The notes under the pieces are model-generated. The model made no database searches. It was given only the letters and a program-made list of their open reading frames with translations, and had not been told where the DNA came from. This document shows, one piece after another, positions 54,767 to 64,000 of a stretch of DNA of 64,000 nt (position 1 is the stretch's first letter; each line of letters begins with the position of its first letter). Source of the DNA: Apostichopus japonicus (Eukaryota; Echinodermata; Holothuroidea; Aspidochirotida; Stichopodidae); contig NC_092580.1 in NCBI RefSeq assembly GCF_037975245.1, positions 34,193,001 through 34,257,000 on the forward strand. Reading direction: 5' to 3'. Made by a program: the position numbers and the translations under genes.

Positions 54767-55009
54767 ATGTGACTCCTCTTATGGCTAGTTGCCAAGAAAA
54801 TATAATAACTGATGCAAGTCTGCAAGGAGGAACCACTGCAAGAGTTGATTTTGTGGCATCATGTTCTGACAATATTGACACCGGCCTTCAAGCTGATTGT
54901 AATGCAACCAGCGGAAGTGACTTTCAAGTTGGAGTAACGATAGTGACTTGTTCTTGTCAAGATATTTCTCAAAATACTGACGAATGTTTTTTCAATGTCA
55001 TAGTTAAAG
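54767..55009 (+). CDS. HYR-domain exon 3, unit B (open)
   Basis: 243 nt (81 codons), open throughout: DVTPLMASCQENIITD, GGTTARVDFVASCSDN, DCNATSGSDFQVGVTI, CSCQDISQNTDECFF and VIVKG. It follows the HYR pattern of P-x-x-x-C...DN.D...C...SGS.F.VG...V.C...D...N...C.F.V.V. Acceptor TTATTTGAAG, and the exon ends before GT. Extracellular by family. Whether neighbouring exons make a working gene is unclear, since the other HYR copies here are broken. Confidence 0.75.
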
Positions 55010-55829
55010 GTCATTTTTATAAAGAAGCTTATCTGAGTGCTGGCTGTTCAATTGAATCTTGGTTTGATAGTTGTTCCATTATAAATGATGAACACTAAAA
55101 GCCTAGTTTATTTGATGTGAAGTTACTGAACGCTATCACGGATAAATGCTTTTATCAATTAAGCACCAGAAATATTTTTGGTTAGTTTCGCAAGAAGCTA
55201 AACGCTCTAGTTGATCTGTACAGAGCTTACCTTCACATGTGATGTTTTACCTCCTTGACTAAAACAGTCTTCGGACGCTCCCATTCAAACATAAAAATTA
55301 TTCAAAGTTTTGGAATGGGTCTAATTGAAATTTCGGACTGACCTATCTTAATGTTTAACTTTATGTTATGATCCAACTTAGAAAACACGTAAATAGTTCG
55401 AATCGTTTTAACAGATGTTAAAAAAACAAAAAAACAAAACAAATGTAACTTATCCGCATGAAATATTTGTTAATGCGACTAATCAAAATTAGAATTAACC
55501 AGTATCTCTATCTCTTACCATCTCAATATTCTGATGAGGTTTGCCACAACTTCAAATTCCATATTCTTTCAATAGTTGATTATATTTGAAATAGAACATC
55601 CAGGTATTAAATAGAACATCCAGGTTGGCTATGAATTACACTCTTCTAGATTGATAGACCAGATAGGTCGTATTCTTTTCTCTTTCTAGTTTATTCCTAA
55701 CTTCCCTTTAACCCACATATATGACATGATAAAGTATAATTCGCCTTTAAACCTAGAGATCAATGCAACAGATAGTTATGCAATTTGAACTGTTTATACT
55801 AAATTGGTTATTATTGAAAATGTAAATAC
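55010..55829. other. Non-coding between HYR exon 3 and Ser/Thr repeat, unit B
   Basis: Counterpart of 14222-15079; no gene recognised. Confidence 0.45.
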
Positions 55830-56640
55830 AAAGGCAGAAACCCTAACTGGTTATGACAGTTCCTCAACTGCTGATACTAAATCGATGACTATTGACAGCC
55901 CTTACTGCTAAAGTGGCAGCCCATCGAATTACTGGTAATGACAGTTCTTCAACTGCTGATACTAAATCAACTATTGATACTCGATTGATGATTACTGAAC
56001 ATTTTAATACAGAGGCAGTAAACCTAACTGGTAATGACAATTCTTTAACTGTTGATACTAAATCGATGACTACTGAAAGCATAACTACAGTGGTAGCAGC
56101 CCAACAAACTACTGGTAATGACATTTCTTCAACTGCTGATACTAAATCAATTATTGATACTAAATTGATGATTACGAACATTTTAATACAGAGGCAGTAA
56201 ACTCTTCTAGTAACGACAGATTTTCAACTGTTGATAATAAATTGACGACTACTGAAAGCCTTACTTCAGAAGTGGCAGCTAATCAAACTGCTGCTAATGA
56301 AAGTTCTTCAACTGTTGATACTTAATCAACTATTGATACTCGATTGATGATTACTGAACATTTTAATACAGAGGCAGTAACCCTAACTGGTAATAACAGT
56401 TCATCAATTGTTGATACTAAATCGATGAATACTGAAGACATTATTACAGAGGTGGCAGTTCACCAAACTACGGGTAATGACAGTTCTTCATCTGCTGATA
56501 CTAATTCAACTGTAGCTACTAAATTGATGATTACTGATCACTTTAATAAAACGGCAGAAATCCCTACTGGTAAGGACAGTTCTTCAACTGTTGATACTAT
56601 ATCAATGATTACTGACAGCAATATTTATAATCCATTTTGT
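55830..56640 (+). repeat. Ser/Thr-rich tandem repeat, partly open, unit B
   Basis: Counterpart of 15080-15850. Open at 55892-56200 and 56344-56718, with breaks at different places from unit A. Confidence 0.6.
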
Positions 56641-58060
56641 TTTTTTAAAGTTACGATGTTTACTATCATTTCAACTTTAGAGATGTACAATAATGTTGCA
56701 ATTCCATTGGTCGATTAAGGTTCTGAACATCTAAAATGTTTGTTTGATCTTGTTATCCTTTTTGTCATTTCAACTTGATATTGCAACTCCGACGGATGAT
56801 TACGTTAGTTACATCTTCGATTGATTTTTTCTTTTGGATTCATTTTTCATTGACGTCGTTCTACTTGTACCATCGACCGCGTTATTGATGCTATTGTTTC
56901 TTTTCATCAAATTATCATTGTGACAATGCTTGTTTATGTTTTTATTGATACCAAATCATTACTGACAATTTTATTACATAGGCAACATACTTATCAATTG
57001 TAAAGATTGTCCACGGCTTAGAGTACAACTCCTTGTGTTTGAAACCTCGTAGTTTGTAACTAACTAACTAACTGGCATACAAGCACGGCACATATAGGTC
57101 TAGATAAGCCTGTTACTTCACATATGAATAATTCCTGTTAAAATGATTGATATGTTCATTATCAGTTTCATCTGATTCAGACGTTTCACGATTAACTATT
57201 GTTTACATACGAAATGGCACTTATCGGCTACTATTGAAAATGTCTAGCTATGAGTTTGCTCCCAAGTTCTAGTTTCTTAACTGAAATATGCTCCCGAAAC
57301 CTCTTCGCACAGGTTTGGTTATTGCGGACAAATATATCCACAAATCTTTGCTATTGTGATATCCATGTACAGTTTATCAACAAACTCCTAGATGGAAATC
57401 TAAACTAAAGAAGGAATTAAATTTCTGTTTGCTGTTGAGAACTGGAAAAATGACTTGATCGATGCACCGCTGACAGGAGAATGGTTTGTTACAAGTAGAT
57501 CGTTACCAATTCATCGGGCTAAGGTCGGCAGCTCGCTATATCCGCAGACTCTCCCAACACATGCGACACAATATAAGGTATATGACGACCGACACTTTGA
57601 TTTTAGATTTTAACGTTATTTTTTCAAGGGTAATATAGAAGTAGACATATCTCAAAATCTCGTAAGAAGAGTTATATTTCAATGTTTGTGTTAGAAAAGG
57701 TGTGTAGGTGAGATATAAGATAGGAAAATTCAAATTAAAGAATGATTTCCAAGGCACTTCTGATTATGATTAACTAGTAAAAACTACATGGCCTGAATAG
57801 TGCCAAGTAATTAGAGGTACGTTTATCACCAAGATTAGCTTGAACTATTTAGTTGTAAGACGTAAAATAGTGAAAGATTTTCAAATTACCAATCTAGCCA
57901 TATTATTGTTATCGTTTTTTAATACTACTATATATAACTATAATGTTTAACAAGTACAACCGCATGGGTATGATAGTAAAAGGCTCTAAGGGCGAGTACG
58001 AATACTTAATTATGTACTAGAGTGTACACTAGAAATATACCATTACCATTAGTGCCATAA
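56641..58060. other. Non-coding, unit B
   Basis: Counterpart of 15851-17260; a small extra stretch (CTGACAGGAGAATGG) at about 57470. Confidence 0.45.
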
Positions 58061-58275
58061 CAAGTACAAATCTATCAGTGTGAGTATAGGCAACGTTGTA
58101 AGAATAAGAGTTTGAATCCGTATTGAATAACTGTATACTCTGCTCCGTAGTAACTAGTATACAATGGCATTGGGAGTACAAATATATCAGTGTGAGTATA
58201 GGCAACTTTATTAGAATATAGAGTTCGAATCCGTATTGAATCACTATATATTCTGCTCCATAGTAATTAGTTCGT
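58061..58275. repeat. Two copies of a roughly 115 bp tandem repeat, unit B
   Basis: Same unit as 17261-17595, one copy fewer. Confidence 0.85.
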
Positions 58276-58596
58276 TGGCTGTTTTTGCGTTTAGTCCTAC
58301 CCGTTAGTGTTTCTCCGCGACGAGCTTAATTGTCTGGTGGCCCAAAGAAGTTACCTTAAAAAATAGTAAATAATTTTCCAAACATGTTGTCAAAGTATGA
58401 GAACGCTAATGTTGCGTTTGACAGAGAAACGATTTTTTAATCGTTATGGATAGACATTTCAAATATGATTTGAACAGTACAATACGTGACGTCAGCTCTG
58501 CCATAGCAGATTGCGTCATAACCCACCCTCCGCACAGTACCTATACGGTAATCACAACAAAAACAGCGTTTGTATACAGATAAATTTCTTCCTTCA

Positions 58597-58822
58597 TTTC
58601 CGGTGAAATTTCTTAAAAATTAGATATGTTTTCAAAAACTCCTTAAGCCGCCATGTACTTGAGCGGTGGTTCCGTGGTCTTTGTGTAACACAAGGTAAAT
58701 TTTAACAGCAGACTCTGAGTTGTTCAGGCTATACATCGCGCTATCCAGCTCCAACGCGAAAAATGTTCGCATGTAGGCTGTACTCAAACGTTGACAATCG
58801 GACAGTTCTGCGAAGCCTAAGC
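58597..58822. repeat. Internal direct repeat, first copy
   Basis: Begins TTTCCGGTGAAATTTCTTA and ends CAATCGGACAGTTCTGCGA; repeated at 58872-59097 with about 10-15% differences. Confidence 0.85.
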
Positions 58823-58871
58823 TTCTCAGCGCTTTATTCTGCTCTGACAAGATTCGATCAATTTCTTCAAT

Positions 58872-59097
58872 AATTTCCGGTGAAATTTCTTATAAATTAG
58901 ATATGATTTAAAAAACTCCTTAAGCCGCAATATATGTAGTATATCGGTGGTTTCGTGGTCTTTGTGTAACACATGATAAGTTTTAACAGCAGGCTCTTCG
59001 TTGTTTATACATCGCGGTATCCAGCTCCAGCGCGAAGAATGTTCGCGTGTATAGGCTACTCTAACGTTTACAATCGGACAGTTCTGCGATGACATCG
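58872..59097. repeat. Internal direct repeat, second copy
   Basis: Second copy of the block at 58597-58822. Confidence 0.85.
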
Positions 59098-59580
59098 ATC
59101 CCGCCAAGTTTCATCTTTCGGTTTAACGAATACTTTATAAGTTTCCTTTTACTGTTAATTTGATCCGTGAATTTTATTTCAGCGATTTCGAAGAACAGTT
59201 AATGAACTGTGGTTTAAGTGTGAGTGTACTATGTGTAACGCTATACAAGTACATCAACTGAGCATCGTAGTATATACGTTCGCGAGTATGTACGTTATAT
59301 ATATGAGGCAATTCAATGTGCTTACACGTGAGTTAATTTGCTGCGGAATTGGGAGTGCTAACTTCAAGTCGCCTGTTTTGCCTATCTGCAAGCACTACGT
59401 CAAACACCATATTGAAGCGTTCGAACAAACGGTACTTTTGGTGAGAAACTGGTGAATTTGAAAACCAGATTTCTACAAGAAGAAAACGTCGAATGGGGAC
59501 AATTTTTACATGGTTAGAAAGAAAAAAATAATAACTACAAGGACAATGTATCAAAATCTTCCACCAGACAATTCCTTTAA

Positions 59581-60359
59581 GGATGCTGGGTTTCCACAAT
59601 TCCATTAATCACACATTCTCAATAAAACACATCGAATGAGAATATATTAACTAGGAACTTGTTGTAGCAGTATATTTCACTACCTTTTGAAGCTCTGGTG
59701 TGTATGTGGGGTGGGTGGGTTGTCGTGTAACGATGAATGCTTTCTTCACCCTCATACTCCCCCAACTCCCCCCCCCCCTCCCCTGTTCTCCAGCATCTCA
59801 GTGTATTTTAAAACCCGTGGGGCCACACCTGCGTAAAATTACTCATATACTATCAAAAATGATAGCAAACTTGTACGGTATTTAAATTATTGTTTGGGTC
59901 TCAAATACGTAAAATATGGAACAACTTCCTCTTGATATTCCCTACGTGGACATGCATTTGATGAGACCGAAAGTCGTTCTTATAAGTTATAAGTTCAACA
60001 GAAATAAAACATTAAATATACTGAAATGTAATCAAAATGTACACACTTGAATCTTGATATAGCAACGAAAGTTGGTTGCAGCCCTTTCCTCAATTGGCCC
60101 GGGGATTCGATATTGTATTTCAACATAACATTACATAAAGCTTGAATGTGCTAATGCAGTTATGTAGTTAATGTTGGTTCGTACAATGTGTCCCTAAATA
60201 AACTTATACAAACTGATTTTGGTAAACCTTTCATTAGAAAATTCTAAAATTCGTTGTTGTTTACACGTTTTCACTTTCACGTCGCTGTATAAGTAAAATT
60301 AACAAAGAAATATTTTTTAGATCTATTTTCATGATGTTTTCGTTATATTCAAATACTTT
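59581..60359. other. Non-coding, unit B
   Basis: Counterpart of 17596-18399. Confidence 0.45.
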
Positions 60360-60745
60360 GGTGAAAAAGTAAGTTGGTCTGACGTTTCGATCCTAGCAGG
60401 TAACAGTAACAGAAGGGACAAAAACACGCACAGACTACAGACAGGTTAATGAGCATGGTGAACACAAAGAGATAGATGTATGGGGATTAGTAGATAAGGG
60501 ATGGAGAGAAGAAAGAAAGAAACCAACAGGGGAAGAGGCGAGGTAGGAGATAAACAGTGGAGGGACAAAGAGAGGATTAAGGGAAGGGGGTAGGGAATAA
60601 ACTGGAGAAGGACAAAGACAGAAAGGTGTGGAGAAAAAAGGGTGGAAGAGAGCTGTGAGAAGAGGAGTGATGGGGGAGGACAAGGGGAGAAGGAGGGGGA
60701 ACAGAAGAAAAGTTAGTCATGTCCTTCCTGAATGTTGAGCCCATG
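60360..60745. repeat. Purine-rich block, unit B
   Basis: Counterpart of 18400-18810, with the terminal 120 bp present once. Confidence 0.5.
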
Positions 60746-62427
60746 TACTCTTATACTTCTGTCCGATAAGTCTCATATATAATTCTATACAAATTTTATC
60801 GCCATCGTTCGTAGAATTTTAATTACAAAAGTTAAAGAGATATTTCATCGTTTGTTTGTAAGTAAGATATCTGACACTTATTCTTTCAATATTTTTTCGT
60901 AAAATGTATCAACTGAGGAAACTACACGTGCCATTTAATGTAGAAAAATTGTGTCTGTGATGATTTCTAACGTCTAATTTGGCATTGTTCTTTCTTTTTG
61001 TCTTTGATTTTTTTCTTTCCTGTATCTTGTTTCCATTCCTTATAAATAAATGTAAGATAAAAGAACATATACTGCTGACTACGTAATTAGTTGTGACCTA
61101 TCAACAGGCTGCGGTATTGCTTTTGTACGAAGTGGCACTTATCGAATACTATTGCGAATGTATAGTTTGTAAGTTCTAATGTCTTAACTTAGGACGTTCC
61201 CGAACCGCTTCACGCAGTTTACGTGACTGCGTGGAAATCAATCAACAAATATTGCTATTGTGATATCTATGTTGGGTCGGGTTCCCAAGTCAAACACTGA
61301 ACTGAGGATGAAGACACCAGACGAGCTGATCCAGTTAAAAAGATATATTGGTAACTGCTAACTACGATACAATAATGAAAGGTTCACGGCTACATGGCGA
61401 ACAACTTTTATATTATACTCAATTTTTCTGGACTCCATGCCACGTCCTGGGACCAGCAAAAGTTAGTCCTGAACTGCAACTCTTAACTTCAATCCAATTC
61501 AAACTCTAAACCTTACTGAGACTGAAGCAATTCTCTCTTCCATACACAGGAAACTTCCCCAAATATAGGGAATGCTCTCTACACGCAAGTTCTTATTTTA
61601 TCAGCCTGTAAATAACATATGTCCAAATAATGAACATCATAGACAATTCCTAACGATTATCAAACTATTAAACAAGTTAATCTTCTGCCAGCTTTAAACT
61701 AGTATATGCCAATAAGAGCTTTACTTTGTTCCTGATATAATAAAATTACATAGGTTCACATGCCGACTTATTGACGCCTGTCGTCTACTCTGCTTATGTT
61801 GTTATCATGAGATATTTACCGTAACCATGGTAACACGTATAGTTCCATGTAATTAAGATATTCCTAATTCTTTCATTACCTGTAATTCCATTTCAAAATT
61901 AATTCGATTTTGTACAATACTTGTTAAAATCTCGAATCTGAATGGATCGTTTTCGTTAGCTGACCGTCCATTAACCTATGGATAATGCTCGATAAACTCA
62001 CCGGCGGATGAATATAAGTTGCAAAAAGCGGGGGAAAGCATTTAGGTGAGCTCAATCCCGATCCTGGCTAGTAATGCAATCAGATCAAGTATGACAACTA
62101 GCCACCCCCCCCCCCCTCCAACCCCGGTGTAAACCTTGACCAAATGATGACCAGAATTTCCGTGAAAGCTAGCTTTCAGCCTGAAGTACACTAACTGTAG
62201 TGTGCAAACGACAACGATAACCACATTTAGCAATGCTGACATTAATGTTATTGACATTATGGTGTTAGGTAGCCAGCGGAATAAAAATAGGTGTATGGTA
62301 GGTAATTGTATCAAAAGTTATTTGAGGCTTCGAATAAAAGAAAGGCAATGTTCAGATGTCCTGAGAGCAGCAATACAAGGAATCGAACCAACGAAAGACA
62401 ATTACCCGAAACATTTGACTAACCAGG
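60746..62427. other. Non-coding, unit B
   Basis: Counterpart of 20000-20384 plus 21031-22336. Confidence 0.45.
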
Positions 62428-62720
62428 GCCGTAGCCCGGGTTGGGGGGGGGGCATTTGAGAAGCATCGAGAACATTAATGATCGTCCAAATGTTACATAG
62501 TGATGATTTGATGTGCGTATATACTAGGGCCATTTTGTTTTGTAAACATTAGTTGGTTTGCCATCATGACATAACCGTATAGACGATGTTCATTTTGCCA
62601 AACATGCCTCCCAGATTCTTGGAAATGGCAACATCTATTTTGGGATCTGATGGTTTCGATATTTACATTTCGAAAATGAAAATTTCGACAAATTGTTTTC
62701 GGTAAAATCACTTTAGCGGG
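62428..62720. mobile_element. Fragment of a dispersed non-autonomous element, unit B
   Basis: Counterpart of 22337-22640. Confidence 0.6.
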
Positions 62721-63257
62721 TGGGGGGAGGAGGGAAACAGGACTTTACTTTATTAGCTCTGCTTTATTCATTGATAAACACGCAGGTAATCGAAGAAATA
62801 AAAGCATGCAAGGGCATTCTGATGGTATTCGTAGCCTATAATTGCTGAGGGGAAGCCATATGGGGATGTTTAGGTGTAAATGAGTTGTTATATTTGTGGT
62901 GTCATTATTTGCTTTACATCCCAAAAGGGACCTACTTATGGTGGGGGGCAGCTGAGCGGGTGGGCCGTGTAAGGGACTGAAGGTCGCGGCCCCAGGTTAG
63001 TATGTTAAGAAAAGGCCCTGGCATATGCGTTTATTTGCAGTGCATAGTGAAAACATTGGGGCATTGATATTGGGGCTAAAATGGAACTGGTAGGCGTTAT
63101 TAATATATTTACGAGCCGTACTTTCACATTAGACTGCTTCACTGTTCACGCAGGTTCAGGCTAAGAATCTCTCTACATTTATTGTTATTCTAACAAAACT
63201 CGTGAAAACCAAACAAATACACGGTCATCACATCCCCGATCGTGCATAATAATAATA
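62721..63257. other. Non-coding, unit B
   Basis: Counterpart of 22641-23160; (AAT)n at 63247-63262 is longer than in unit A. Confidence 0.45.
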
Positions 63258-63325
63258 ATAATACGTAATACTTATATAGCGCCTCCCAAAACTCTCGAAG
63301 CGCTCTACAATAAAAAAAAATATGC
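63258..63325. repeat. Short TATATAGCGC...AGCGCTCTACA repeat, unit B
   Basis: Counterpart of 23161-23225. Confidence 0.5.
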
Positions 63326-64000
63326 GTGAAGAGCAGTTAAAATAAACAATATGATCTGTTGAACGCCATTCCTCTAATACTTGCCTAGAATCTTTAGGTT
63401 TCACAGTACAGACTAATGAAGTCAGATGAAATGATATGAACATTACGCTAAAATTAAGAGAAAGTGCACATATATACTGTCCAGGCTTTCACATTTATCG
63501 TGAGCCTACGTTCAAGTAGGAGGTGGTGATCTCAGGGGGCAGCTGCCCCCCTGCCCACCCCACACCTGCAGGCGATACGGCCCTGTTAGACAATGTCAGA
63601 ACTCCGTCGATAGCCTGCATTTATCGAGTTTTCATATCTGGTGTAAATCTGAATTTGCACCAAATAACGCCGGTCTTCTAGAAGCAAAAAGACCGTACAA
63701 GTTATATCGCAGTATCGTAAATATTACAGAGCAGGGTCTACATAGTACGTGGTGTTCACACTGATTGGTTGTTACTGTTATATCCTCGTATCGAAATATT
63801 CCGCTGGGATTATTTTCCTGTGTAGTAGCGCTAAGAAATTTCGAAGTGTTTCACGTCAAAATGAAATTATTTTGTTTGAATATATACCATTAGACGAAAC
63901 TGGTAAAGAGTTCTCATGTTTGTAATCAAAGACACGGATATAAGGGAATTTGATTAAAAAGGTCACAAGTTCACAAATAATTTATCTTTATAAATTAAAC
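63326..64000. other. Non-coding end of window, unit B
   Basis: Counterpart of 23226-23905. The window stops about 200 bp before the equivalent of the fucosyltransferase stop codon. Confidence 0.5.

Larger units (their letters stand above)
58326..59580. mobile_element. TTAA-flanked element (Kolobok-like), unit B only
   Basis: Absent from unit A at about 17636. The sequence between TTAA (58326) and TTAA (59577) has ends TTGTCTGGTGG and CCACCAGACAATTCC. A TTAA target and AGGAATTGTC-type end are typical of Kolobok or piggyBac MITEs; the left end seems to have lost AGGAA. Inside are two direct copies of a roughly 225 bp block (58597-58822 and 58872-59097). Confidence 0.7.
32393..64000. repeat. 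Tandem unit B (second copy of the duplicated block)
   Basis: Unit B is colinear with 1-23905 but longer. The offset rises from about 32390 at the left to about 40100 at the right. Differences are a 350 bp TIR element in the LTR (37660-38009), a shorter AT microsatellite, about 250 bp retained at 45120-45372, extra HYR exons, a 5.9 kb insertion at 48280-54210 and a TTAA element at 58326-59580. It lacks the LINE fragment at 18811-19879 and the segment at 20385-21030. Confidence 0.9.

Noticed and set aside
1-64000. tRNA, rRNA or snRNA genes
   Set aside because: I saw no cloverleaf with A and B boxes and no conserved rRNA/snRNA sequence; a covariance-model search would be decisive.

Overview
This is repeat-rich animal DNA. 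Genes are split by introns, splice sites are GT/AG, and the intergenic sequence is AT-rich and full of class I and class II mobile elements. HYR-domain exons, a single-exon GT10 fucosyltransferase, a Ty3/gypsy element of the K02A2.6/Mag type, a CR1/L2-like LINE endonuclease and a THAP9/P-type transposase together suggest a marine invertebrate, most likely an echinoderm. That assignment is inference. There are no prokaryotic genes, rRNA or CRISPR, and I recognised no tRNA.

The whole window is two copies of one long unit. Unit A (1-32392) and unit B (32393-64000) are colinear with about 2% substitutions where I compared them. Position 1 matches about 32393, and the window's last base matches about 23905, so neither outer edge of the duplication is visible. 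This is either a true tandem array or two haplotypes joined end to end by the assembler. Unit B is longer, mainly because of a 5.9 kb insertion at 48280-54210, a 1.25 kb TTAA element at 58326-59580 and extra HYR exons. Unit A alone has a LINE fragment (18811-19879) and about 650 bp at 20385-21030.

The most notable object is a 14.7 kb DNA transposon at 25486-40144; its right-hand part also forms 1-7421 in unit A. It has about 45 bp terminal inverted repeats starting CACAGG, an 8 bp target duplication (GTCGATGT/GTCGATAT), three 33 bp repeats inside the left end, a 91 bp palindrome at the right end and about 105 bp subterminal inverted repeats. It carries two interleaved genes. On the plus strand is a THAP9/P-element-like transposase (29472-38341). 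On the minus strand is a PIF1-family helicase (exons 39618-39064, 38580-38404 and 29379-28628) that runs in frame, through one TAG, into a linker and a PHD finger ending at 26263. The transposase lies inside helicase intron 2, with gaps of only 92 and 62 bp to the flanking helicase exons. A Ty3/gypsy element (TTATT duplication) later landed in the transposase, and a 1.1 kb TIR element (TAGCT duplication) landed on a helicase/PHD splice acceptor. Both genes are now broken, several breaks being shared by the two units.

Outside the transposon the only apparently intact host gene is an alpha-1,3-fucosyltransferase (24112-25368, minus), whose start codon is 117 bp from the transposon's left end. 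The rest is HYR exon remnants followed by a Ser/Thr-rich repeat, a possible THAP first exon, several nested TIR elements with 8 bp duplications, microsatellites, and stretches where I recognise nothing.
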